Source: Aquiflexum gelatinilyticum
Lineage (GTDB): Bacteria > Bacteroidota > Bacteroidia > Cytophagales > Cyclobacteriaceae
Direction: 5' to 3'
DNA length: 64,000 nucleotides
NCBI RefSeq assembly: GCF_024741135.1
Contig: NZ_JANSUY010000003.1
Location: 186,001 to 250,000 of the forward strand
The notes beneath the pieces are model-generated. The model saw only the letters and a list, made by a program, of their open reading frames with translations. It was not told the DNA's origin and ran no database searches. Shown here one piece after another: positions 38,462 to 46,669 of this stretch; position 1 is the first letter of the stretch, and each line of letters opens with the position of its first letter. The position numbers and the translations under genes were made by a program.

Positions 38462-38469
38462 CAAATTTA
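38462..38469 (-). promoter_or_regulatory. -7 element of the DUF177-rpmF operon
   Basis: Minus-strand TAAATTTG is an exact match to TAnnTTTG, 24 bases before the GTG start. The -33 region is only T-rich. With the AGGAGG at plus 38442-38447 the untranslated leader would be under 20 bases. Confidence 0.5.
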
Positions 38470-38599
38470 GGGAAATGCTTTAGAAAAATAAAATTTGGTG
38501 TAAAATTATTTTGGCAAGCATGAAAGATAAAGGATGAAGGATGGTTTTTCTATGCTTTTGTTTCAAGTTTTATCTTACAAATCATTCTTTTTCAAACTG

Positions 38600-39628
38600 T
38601 TACAATTCTCCTTCTTCCTCCCAGTTTCCATTGTGTCTGATGATATCATAGGCCTGTAAAATTGCTGCCCTCATGGAACCCTCATCAGCAACATTTTTTC
38701 CTGCAATATTGTAAGCTGTGCCGTGGTCTGGTGATGTTCGGATTACAGGAAGACCAGCCGTAAAATTCACCCCTGTTTCAAATGCCTGTGATTTGAACGG
38801 TATAAGGCCTTGATCGTGATACATGGCTAGAATTCCATCAAATTTCTTTTGGTGCATCATTCCAAAAAAACCATCTGCTGAATATGGGCCAAAAACCAAA
38901 TGACCTTTGTCTTTGTATTCTTTAATCAGGGGCTTGATTATGTTTTCTTCCTCATCACCCAAGAGTCCATCTTCTCCTGCATGTGGATTAAGACCCAATA
39001 CGGCAATTTTTGGCTTTGCTATTCCGAAGTCATCCTTTAGGGATTTCATCATGATATTAAGCTTGGATTTTATTTTTTCGGGAGTGACGTTCTTGGATAC
39101 ATCCTTTAGGGGAATATGTCCGGTCACCAAACCTACCCGAATCCCTTCGGCTACCAAAAACATAAGGCTGTCTTTACTTCCAAAAGCTTCAGTCAAATAT
39201 TCAGTATGTCCAACAAACTTCTTTTCGGGACTGTTGATGTTGTTTTTATTCAAAGGTGCAGTGACCAAAGCCTCAATTTTATTGTCCTTTAGGTCTTTAA
39301 TGGCATGGTCAAGGGCTGCAAGTGCAAGTTTTCCAGCTTCGTTGGTTTCCATTCCGGGTAATACCTCAGGACTTTCCTCTAAGACATTGATGACATTGAT
39401 TTTTTTGTGGTGGACTTCATCAATGCTTTTTATCTGCATAAAGTTAAAATCCTCTATACCGAGATGTTTTCTGTAAAAAGTAAGCGCTTTGCCATGGGCA
39501 TAAATCACGGGAGTGACCAGTTTGATCAGTCTGTTGTCTAAAAGTGCTTTGATAGTGACTTCAGCACCTACCCCGTTAATGTCTCCGATACTGATGCCAA
39601 TGACCGGTTTGTTTTTTCTTTGGTTCAT
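38600..39628 (-). CDS. pdxA: 4-hydroxythreonine-4-phosphate dehydrogenase
   Basis: Step of pyridoxal phosphate synthesis by the DXP-dependent route. The start GISIGDINGVGAEVTIKAL, the metal-binding GHTEYL and YHDQGLIPFK, and the C-terminal PVIRTSPDHGTAYNIAGK are family signatures. 342 residues fits PdxA. It is alone on the minus strand and divergent from rsmA. Confidence 0.97.
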   Translation of the reverse strand: MNQRKNKPVIGISIGDINGVGAEVTIKALLDNRLIKLVTPVIYAHGKALTFYRKHLGIEDFNFMQIKSIDEVHHKKINVINVLEESPEVLPGMETNEAGKLALAALDHAIKDLKDNKIEALVTAPLNKNNINSPEKKFVGHTEYLTEAFGSKDSLMFLVAEGIRVGLVTGHIPLKDVSKNVTPEKIKSKLNIMMKSLKDDFGIAKPKIAVLGLNPHAGEDGLLGDEEENIIKPLIKEYKDKGHLVFGPYSADGFFGMMHQKKFDGILAMYHDQGLIPFKSQAFETGVNFTAGLPVIRTSPDHGTAYNIAGKNVADEGSMRAAILQAYDIIRHNGNWEEEGEL

Positions 39629-39781
39629 TAAAATTTATCGACTACTGATGGTTATTGATTTAGATTTATTGTGTTCAAAACTCCGGGATTTCCTTTTTTT
39701 GGAGAAAATGAATACTTCCAAAGTGAGAAAAAGCACCGCAATGCCTTTTTAAATAATAGTAGGGCTTTGTGATAATTCTCT

Positions 39782-39789
39782 TATTTTTG
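39782..39789 (+). promoter_or_regulatory. -7 element of rsmA-mgtE
   Basis: TATTTTTG at 39782-39789 matches TAnnTTTG exactly, 36 bases before the rsmA start. No TTG lies at the proper distance upstream, so confidence is limited. Confidence 0.4.
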
Positions 39790-39825
39790 ACACGCAATTT
39801 AGATAAAATAATTAGAGTATACCGC

Positions 39826-40608
39826 ATGGAAAAGGTCAAACCCAAAAAACACCTTGGACAGCATTTCCTGATAGATTTGGGAATTGCCGAGAATATTGCC
39901 AAGGCCATTACGGGTCATGGAGCCATCACCAAAGTCCTTGAGATTGGACCTGGAATGGGGGTGCTGACTGATTTCCTTTTAAAGGAGAAATGGGACCTTT
40001 ACCTTGTCGACATCGACAGGGAATCGATCAAATACCTAAGAGAGAAGTATCCTGATCTTGGTGAAAAGATCATTGAAGCTGATTTTTTGAGAAAGGATTT
40101 TGCGTCACTTATGCGGGACCCTTATGCTATTATCGGGAACTTTCCATATAACATTTCCTCACAGATACTTTTCAATGTATTGGACCAAAGAAATCAAGTG
40201 ACAGAGGTAGTTTGTATGTTGCAAAAAGAAGTGGCCCAAAGGATAGCTTCTCCAAAAGGAAACAAAGATTATGGGATTTTATCCGTTTTGTTGCAGGCGT
40301 TTTATGATATTGAATATTTGTTTTCGGTACCTCCCGGGGTATTCAATCCTCCACCAAGAGTAAATTCAGGGGTGATCAGATTGAAAAGAAATCAGGTGAA
40401 CAAATTGGAGTGTGATGAAAAACTGTTTTTCAGGGTCGTGAAGCAAGGTTTTGGAACAAGGAGAAAGACATTGAGAAATTGTCTAAAATCTTTAGGCATT
40501 TCTGAGGAACTTAGCAAAGATCCCATCATGGACAAAAGGGCAGAGCAGTTGGATGTGCAGGAATTTATCGGTTTAACGCTTAAAATACAGGAATCTTGGA
40601 ACCAATAA
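39826..40608 (+). CDS. rsmA: 16S rRNA (adenine1518/1519-N6)-dimethyltransferase
   Basis: Dimethylates two adenines near the 3' end of 16S rRNA late in 30S assembly. I start at the ATG at 39826 (MEKVKPKKHLGQHFL), giving 260 residues, the usual length; an earlier in-frame ATG would add 19 residues. The SAM-binding GPGMGVLT and catalytic NFPYNIS motifs are clear, and the C-domain has the RRKTLRN signature. It overlaps mgtE by 13 bases. Confidence 0.98.
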   Translation: MEKVKPKKHLGQHFLIDLGIAENIAKAITGHGAITKVLEIGPGMGVLTDFLLKEKWDLYLVDIDRESIKYLREKYPDLGEKIIEADFLRKDFASLMRDPYAIIGNFPYNISSQILFNVLDQRNQVTEVVCMLQKEVAQRIASPKGNKDYGILSVLLQAFYDIEYLFSVPPGVFNPPPRVNSGVIRLKRNQVNKLECDEKLFFRVVKQGFGTRRKTLRNCLKSLGISEELSKDPIMDKRAEQLDVQEFIGLTLKIQESWNQ

Positions 40609-41963
40609 AATCATTTGAACTTTCCAAAGAATATCTGGAAAGCCTTCAGGACAGTATTGAAATCCAAAACAACAGTTTCATCATTGAGTCCTTTGAAGGG
40701 GCTAATGTAGCGGATATCGCCTCCTTATTGGATGAACTCAATATGGATGAGGCGATCTATGTTTTGAGGTTACTTCCGGCAACTACTGCAGCTGATATTT
40801 TGATAGAGTTGGATGAAGATTCTTTGATTCAGGTAATCCGAGAATTGGAAACTACCGAATTGGCAGGTTTGATCGATCAAATGGAATCTGATGATGCCGC
40901 CGATATCCTTATCCTAATGCCTACAAAGGACAGGGAAGATGTCATCAGTCACCTACAAGAAAAAGAGAAATCGGCCAATATTCTGGACCTCCTTCGCTAT
41001 GATGAAGATTCAGCTGGTGGTCTGATGGCCAAAGAATTTATTAGGGCAAACAAAAACTGGAATGTAGTCCAGACTATAGAAGAAATCAGAAGGCAGGCTG
41101 AAAAAGTAGAGAAAATCTATTCCATTTATGTGGTGGACAACAGGCAACATCTTTTGGGTAGGGTTTCACTTAAAAAGATCATCCTTGCTTCTTCAGATAC
41201 CAAAATTTCTGATATCTATGAGCCGGAATTGATTTCCATCCCTACCCATATGGAGGGGGAGGAAGTTGCTGAAATTATGAGAAAATATGACCTTGAATCA
41301 GTTCCTGTGGTAAATGCAAAAAACCGGCTTGTCGGCAGGATTACAGTGGATGATATTTTGGATTTGATAAGAGAGCAATCTGAAGAGGACATACAGGCTA
41401 TGACAGGTATCTCGGCAGATGTGGAGGAATCGGATTCCATCTTTAGGATTTCTAAAGCACGTTTGCCATGGCTGTTGATCGGGGTTATCGGAGGATTAAT
41501 GGGAGCAAAGATCATCGGGTTTTTTGAAGTCGGCCTCAGCAAATATATTGCATTGGCTTCCTTTATCCCCTTGGTGGCGGCTACGGGAGGAAATGTCGGT
41601 ATCCAGTCTTCCTCATTGGTCGTGCAGTCTTTGGCATCCAAATCTGTTTTTGATGATACTCCATGGCAGCGTTTTATCAAAGGATTGTTGATTGCTTTAG
41701 TCAATGGCGTTGTTTTGGCTACTTTTGTGTTTTTGGTTGTTGTTTTCATATATGGTTTTGAAAGTATTTTTGGATTTACGATTGGCCTTGCAATGTTTTG
41801 TGTTGTTTTGCTTTCGTCTTTTATGGGGACCGTCACTCCTTTGGTTTTGGATAGGTTTGGAATCAATCCGGCCATTGCTTCTGGTCCATTTATCACTACT
41901 GCCAATGACCTCTTAGGTCTATCGGTTTATTTTGGTGTGGCGATGCTTTTGTTAAAGTTATAA
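40596..41963 (+). CDS. mgtE: MgtE-family Mg2+ channel
   Basis: Inner-membrane Mg2+ channel gated by cytoplasmic magnesium. The N-terminal MgtE_N helical domain (ADIASLLDELNMDEAI), two CBS domains (about 135-260, with LGRVSLKKI and LVGRITVDDI) and five membrane helices from about 285 with the pore signature ATGGNVGIQSSS are visible. 455 residues is standard. It starts with TTG inside rsmA; the next ATG would remove most of the N-domain. Together with corA at the window edge, two magnesium channels are present. Confidence 0.96.
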   Translation: MEPIKSFELSKEYLESLQDSIEIQNNSFIIESFEGANVADIASLLDELNMDEAIYVLRLLPATTAADILIELDEDSLIQVIRELETTELAGLIDQMESDDAADILILMPTKDREDVISHLQEKEKSANILDLLRYDEDSAGGLMAKEFIRANKNWNVVQTIEEIRRQAEKVEKIYSIYVVDNRQHLLGRVSLKKIILASSDTKISDIYEPELISIPTHMEGEEVAEIMRKYDLESVPVVNAKNRLVGRITVDDILDLIREQSEEDIQAMTGISADVEESDSIFRISKARLPWLLIGVIGGLMGAKIIGFFEVGLSKYIALASFIPLVAATGGNVGIQSSSLVVQSLASKSVFDDTPWQRFIKGLLIALVNGVVLATFVFLVVVFIYGFESIFGFTIGLAMFCVVLLSSFMGTVTPLVLDRFGINPAIASGPFITTANDLLGLSVYFGVAMLLLKL

Positions 41964-42004
41964 ACGGATTTTGGTCAAGAATTTCAAGGTTTTTACAAAT
42001 TTTC

Positions 42005-42035
42005 TTGACACAATTTCGCTGAATAAATAATTTCG
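42005..42035 (+). promoter_or_regulatory. Promoter of the SASA-family esterase
   Basis: TTG at 42005-42007, a 20-base spacer, and TAATTTCG at 42028-42035 (one change from TAnnTTTG). It lies 26 bases before the start codon. Confidence 0.55.
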
Positions 42036-42060
42036 TCCGTACCCAAAATAACCTGTATCT

Positions 42061-43968
42061 ATGTTAAATTCGATTTTCAAAACCACGCTCATTTTATTTG
42101 CTGTGGCAACTTTTTCCTGTCAATCTAACGAACCTTTGACAGAAGTATATATGCCTAAGTTTTTTGCTGACCACATGGTTTTACAAAGAAATCAACCCAT
42201 AAGAGTTTGGGGGGACGGCACTCCCGGCAAAAGAGTGCTTGCCAAATTCAATAATCAGGAAAAGGAAACGGAGATTGACGATGCGGGTTTTTGGATGGTA
42301 GAATTCGATCCCATGCCTGCCTCAGGACCATTCGAACTAGATGTTAACGGAAAAAAAATCCGGGATGTGCAGGTCGGTGATGTGTGGGTAGCCGGTGGCC
42401 AGTCCAATATGGAGTGGGTGATGAGTGCACAGGTGGAAGGGCTTCAGGAAGAAATTGCAGACAGTGATTATTCCCTGATCCGATTTTTCAAAATCCCCCA
42501 TGATTATGATGCCGTCAAAAAAAATGATGTCAGAGGAGGGGAATGGAGAATGGCTAATGCGGACAATATCCTCAATTTTTCCGCTGTAGCTTGGTTTTTT
42601 GCAAAGAGAAATCATCTTGAAAAAGGAGTTCCGATCGGGATCATTGAAAGCAATTGGGGCGGAACACCCGCAGAAGGTTGGACGGCCTCGAGCAAATTGA
42701 TTGATTTCCCGCCGTATTCTGAAAAAGCAAAAGATGTCGAAGAAAGAAAAGAATATTGGATCCAAGAAGTAATCGATAACAAGCTTAGGGAATTAAAAAG
42801 AAATGAACTTGTCGCTGCCCCACAAAACGGTGAAATCAAAGGAGTCGTCAATACCAATTTCGATGACAGCGATTGGCAGACTGTTAACCTTCCCAGAGAC
42901 AATCCTTTCTCTGACATAGCTTGGTTTCGAAAGAAGTTCACTTTGACAGAAACCGAAAATATCACTTTAAACCTTGGTGATATCCAACAAATGGCCTATA
43001 TCTACCTCAATGGTGGCAGACTCTTAGTAAAAGATTATGGAGATGCGGTAAAGGAATTTACTCTCCCAGCCGGAATGCTAGTCAAAGGAGAAAATTTATT
43101 GGTTGTGAGGATCGTCAATACTTGGAACAATTCACCTGTTTTGGGCAAAAGCGGTGAGTTTTTTATCAAATCACGAGGGAAGAAAATATCCCTTGAGGGA
43201 GAGTGGAAATATAACAATAAAGTGGAGGAGGAAATACCAAAGGTAGAATGGTACAATTGGCTTCCTGGGATGATGTATAACGCCATGATTGCTCCTATTG
43301 TGAAATATCCAATAAAGGGTGTGATTTGGTATCAGGGAGAAAGTAATGCCGGAGAACATCAATACTACAAACAGTTATTTGGCACAATGATTCAAAACTG
43401 GAGAGAAGCCTGGGGAATCGGTGATTTTCCTTTTCTATTTGTTCAATTAGCCAATTTTATGGAAAGGAAGGATGTTCAGCCGGATTCTGATTGGGCATTT
43501 TTGAGAGAGGCTCAAACCCAAATTTTAGAACTGCCAAACACTGGAATGGCTGTTACCATCGATGTGGGGAATGCTGGAGATATCCATCCCAGAAACAAAA
43601 AAGATGTGGGTCATAGACTGTGGCAGGCTGCCAAAAAAGTGGCTTATGAAGAAGAAGTAGTTCATGCAGGTCCTACTGTTTCCAAAGCCGAAAAGAAAGG
43701 TGACAAAGTAATCATCACTTTTGATTTTGTTGGGGATAGTTTGAAATTGACTTCAGGAACTGAAGTATTGGGCTTTATTCTTAAAGGGGAAGATGGGGAT
43801 TTTGAATCGGCAAAAGGAAATATCATTGGTCCAAACCAGGTAGAGGTGTATAATGCCGCAATCAAAAACCCGACCGAAATCAGGTATGCTTGGGCCGACA
43901 ATCCCGAAGTCAATTTATACAATAGTCTCGACTTGCCTGCAGTGCCTTTTAGACAAAAGATTCAGTAA
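42061..43968 (+). CDS. SASA-family carbohydrate esterase (sialate O-acetylesterase type), lipoprotein
   Basis: 635 residues, exported with a lipobox TFSC (Cys20). The SGNH esterase domain is split: nucleophile Ser115 in GGQSNMEW, the block GVIWYQGESNAG, and a C-terminal Asp/His pair in IHPRNKKDVGHRL. Between them, at about 255-375, lies a galactose-binding-like beta-sandwich (DSDWQTVNLP, AYIYLNGG). It removes acetyl groups from sugars; family members act on sialic acid or on acetylated xylan, and the substrate here is open. Single-gene unit, no polysaccharide-utilisation genes beside it. Confidence 0.92.
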   Translation: MLNSIFKTTLILFAVATFSCQSNEPLTEVYMPKFFADHMVLQRNQPIRVWGDGTPGKRVLAKFNNQEKETEIDDAGFWMVEFDPMPASGPFELDVNGKKIRDVQVGDVWVAGGQSNMEWVMSAQVEGLQEEIADSDYSLIRFFKIPHDYDAVKKNDVRGGEWRMANADNILNFSAVAWFFAKRNHLEKGVPIGIIESNWGGTPAEGWTASSKLIDFPPYSEKAKDVEERKEYWIQEVIDNKLRELKRNELVAAPQNGEIKGVVNTNFDDSDWQTVNLPRDNPFSDIAWFRKKFTLTETENITLNLGDIQQMAYIYLNGGRLLVKDYGDAVKEFTLPAGMLVKGENLLVVRIVNTWNNSPVLGKSGEFFIKSRGKKISLEGEWKYNNKVEEEIPKVEWYNWLPGMMYNAMIAPIVKYPIKGVIWYQGESNAGEHQYYKQLFGTMIQNWREAWGIGDFPFLFVQLANFMERKDVQPDSDWAFLREAQTQILELPNTGMAVTIDVGNAGDIHPRNKKDVGHRLWQAAKKVAYEEEVVHAGPTVSKAEKKGDKVIITFDFVGDSLKLTSGTEVLGFILKGEDGDFESAKGNIIGPNQVEVYNAAIKNPTEIRYAWADNPEVNLYNSLDLPAVPFRQKIQ

Positions 43969-43998
43969 ATTCCTGAAGACTTCGAAAGGATTGATAAC

Positions 43999-45360
43999 TT
44001 AAAAATTTCCTGAAGTTTTCTTTCCAAAGCCCCAACTTAAGCCGATCTGTATGTCGGCTTTTTTTGACTGATTTATTAAAGCCGTCATCACGGATTGCGA
44101 ACCTATAAAGAATCCGCCATACCGGAATCCAAGTCCGCCTGTAAATCCAGTAATGTCGTAATATCCCCAAGAAGAATAAACTTCAAATTTTCCAAAAATT
44201 GCACTGGGAGTCAGGGCTATAAGGTTGATGGCCGGAATCTGAAGGTTATTGTTTTTGTTTTGAATGAATGTCTGTCCATAAAGGCTTACAAAAAACTTAT
44301 CCGTTAATTTCAAATCTGCATTTGCAGCCCATACCGTAGGTAGTCCTACTACAAAACCATCCTGATTGGATTCTCTGGAAAAATAGCCACTTTCCAAAAA
44401 ATCCCTTTCTATTGCTTTTAAATCCGGTTCTAAAAGGTCTATCCGGAATGATTCTCCTTCAGGGATGGACATTCTGAAGGTCTGATTGTTTTGACCACCT
44501 CCGAAAGTTAACTTACCGATATTTCTAAATGCCATACCGGTATTCAACCATACTCCTTTGTTATTTTTCAATTGATAATTGAACCCAATGTCAAATCCAA
44601 ACCCATTCAAATTTCCAAATGACAGGTTATTGTAATCTATATTAAAATTTCTTGTATCCACGACAGATTCATTATAAGAAAAATTAATGATACCTTCAGC
44701 ATTAGTCAAGCTGACTTCACTTTGATCCACTACCAAAGTACCCCTCAAATTTCCCACCCCGATATTGGTATATCCTGTAGGGAAGAGTAATTTGAAATTT
44801 GTACCCACCGATAATTTGCTTTTTGGGCTGTTCCAGATTTCTCTACCGACTACTATACCCGATTCAAACCATGTCGCGGTGTTGGCCCTTTGATTGTTAG
44901 GATTGTTTATCGCAAGGCGGATTAAATCGAAATTCACTTCATTTTCAGTTACATACCTTCCTAATTCAGGATTGAGATTCAAGATGGTGGCCCTACTCTG
45001 CACTTGGGAAATAAGACCAAAAGACCATTTTCCTGTCTTCATTCCAAAGGAAGGAATGATTACCGATCCGTCAGTATTTCCATTGACAGGCTGATCCGCC
45101 CTTTCCATCATTTTGTTCCAAAGGTCATTGCTGTATTCCAGTGTTTCCGAAAAAGTGAGTACGTTATTTCCAAAGGCCGCATTTCCTGCAAAAAACTGCA
45201 CTTCCACCGCCCTAGACAAATTGTTCATTTCAGCAGGATTCATCATCGCACTGATTATCCCTTTTCTTTGGCTGTTTTGGATTCCGACGTAAGGAAACTG
45301 AGCCATTACAGCTGTTGGGATCAAAAAAGTAATTAAAAGAAGTAGTAGCGCTTTATTCAT
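43999..45360 (-). CDS. DUF5723-family putative outer-membrane beta-barrel protein
   Basis: 453 residues with a signal peptide cleaved after VMAQ. The mature part repeats amphipathic beta strands with aromatic ends (WSFGLISQVQSRA, GFGFDIGFNYQLK, FEVYSSWGYYDI, GLGFRYGGFFIGS), the pattern of an outer-membrane barrel. The opening PYVGIQNSQRKGIISAMMNPAEM is typical of the DUF5723 family, common in Bacteroidota. Function unknown. It is convergent with the esterase gene. Confidence 0.88.
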   Translation of the reverse strand: MNKALLLLLITFLIPTAVMAQFPYVGIQNSQRKGIISAMMNPAEMNNLSRAVEVQFFAGNAAFGNNVLTFSETLEYSNDLWNKMMERADQPVNGNTDGSVIIPSFGMKTGKWSFGLISQVQSRATILNLNPELGRYVTENEVNFDLIRLAINNPNNQRANTATWFESGIVVGREIWNSPKSKLSVGTNFKLLFPTGYTNIGVGNLRGTLVVDQSEVSLTNAEGIINFSYNESVVDTRNFNIDYNNLSFGNLNGFGFDIGFNYQLKNNKGVWLNTGMAFRNIGKLTFGGGQNNQTFRMSIPEGESFRIDLLEPDLKAIERDFLESGYFSRESNQDGFVVGLPTVWAANADLKLTDKFFVSLYGQTFIQNKNNNLQIPAINLIALTPSAIFGKFEVYSSWGYYDITGFTGGLGFRYGGFFIGSQSVMTALINQSKKADIQIGLSWGFGKKTSGNF

Positions 45361-45439
45361 ATTATCTGGATAAACTCTCGCAAATTAAAGATTAAAATGA
45401 TATGCATAGGAATTTTTACAAATTGGAAAATCGGAAATT

Positions 45440-46537
45440 CTAATCTTCAGGATTCAAAATATAATCTTCTATTTCGAACCTTGCCCAAGTCCAATCCCCT
45501 GATTCTAATTTCCAGGTAACTTCACCGGAAGAAGGCACCATAATCCCCTCAAATTCTTTTGTTGAGGTGATATTTACTGTCCATTCGGATCTTTTGGCAT
45601 CAGGACCACTACCCTGATATCTTAGGGCTGAAAAACTCCTAACATGGCCCACTTCATCAAAGGTGAAAATTCCGGATCCTGAAAGGCTTTTTAAAGTCAT
45701 TGTGGCCTTTGCTGTTTGTGAACCCAAATCTTTCCATACAACATAATTACTTAAAGCAGCTGAAGGATACCATACCATTTCTCCCAAAAAGCGCTGCAAA
45801 GCAGCCTCATTGATTTGGGGATTTGGCCCATCATTAGCCACAGAAAAAACTGACAAAAGCTTAAAATCCATCTCTCCCTCTCCATTTATAAACTTATCTC
45901 TACCAAATGCACTGATCACAGGCATCATCTTAATCTCTGCCTGCCATATAAATGCAGGATCGATTACTGTCGTATATTGTTCTGCAAATGCCGGATACCA
46001 ATTTTTTTGTTCTGGCTTTAGCTTGATCTGGTATTTTTGTGTCATGTAGACACTTTGGATAGCTGGTTTTCCAATAATACCCGAAACTTTAAGCCATTTT
46101 TGGATCGGTTCAGGTAGGGGAGAAATATCTTCAATAGTAATTATTGGTGGTATTTCTTTTGGTACTTTTTCCAAAATAGAAGAAACTTCAGACTGGGTTT
46201 TTTTGTCAAAATCATAATTTGCCCAAGCAATCAGCGATATTGATAGAATCAGAATATTGGGAAAGGTTCCATAAAGAGAGTCTTTCCAAAAAAGAATAAT
46301 CAGCACCTGGGATATCAGGACGCCTATGATCGCAAATAGCCACCAAAGTGGATTTTTGAGGAAGATAAATACACCTGAAATGACCATTATCAAAGCTGCT
46401 GATAGCCATAGTAATCCCAACGGTTTGGATACGGGGTCGGTGATTTCGTTAAGTTCAGCGAGAAGGAACGCTTTCAAAAACCCAAGTAAGTGAATTAGGC
46501 CGTGAATCAGAAGGATAATCATGAATAAGATTTTCAT
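45440..46537 (-). CDS. Membrane protein of the DUF6544/DUF6920 type
   Basis: 365 residues: four membrane helices in the first 110 residues (LFMIILLIHGLIHLLGFLKA, LWLSAALIMVISGVFIF, WWLFAIIGVLISQVLIIL, ILILSISLIAWA), then a soluble domain with LPEPIQKWLKVSG, MTQKYQIKLKPE and MVWYPSAALS. These last motifs are those of the DUF6544-like family, whose role is unknown. It stands between a DUF5723 gene and aceK with gaps on both sides. The exact DUF number is from memory; the topology is seen. Confidence 0.82.
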   Translation of the reverse strand: MKILFMIILLIHGLIHLLGFLKAFLLAELNEITDPVSKPLGLLWLSAALIMVISGVFIFLKNPLWWLFAIIGVLISQVLIILFWKDSLYGTFPNILILSISLIAWANYDFDKKTQSEVSSILEKVPKEIPPIITIEDISPLPEPIQKWLKVSGIIGKPAIQSVYMTQKYQIKLKPEQKNWYPAFAEQYTTVIDPAFIWQAEIKMMPVISAFGRDKFINGEGEMDFKLLSVFSVANDGPNPQINEAALQRFLGEMVWYPSAALSNYVVWKDLGSQTAKATMTLKSLSGSGIFTFDEVGHVRSFSALRYQGSGPDAKRSEWTVNITSTKEFEGIMVPSSGEVTWKLESGDWTWARFEIEDYILNPED

Positions 46538-46669
46538 GGCTTTCTGGATTTTTGATAATCAAATGTAATCCAGACCGAATTAAAATTCCCTGACAGATGT
46601 CAGGTTTTCAGGTGATTTTACATTGAAAATGGATTTTGTCTAAAGACTTTTCTATGGTTGAAAATGATT

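Noticed and set aside
46589-46604. Short hairpin CCTGAC-AGAT-GTCAGG between the DUF6544-like gene and aceK
   Set aside because: Only a 6-bp stem with a four-base loop and no proper T run on the minus strand; too weak to call as the aceK terminator.
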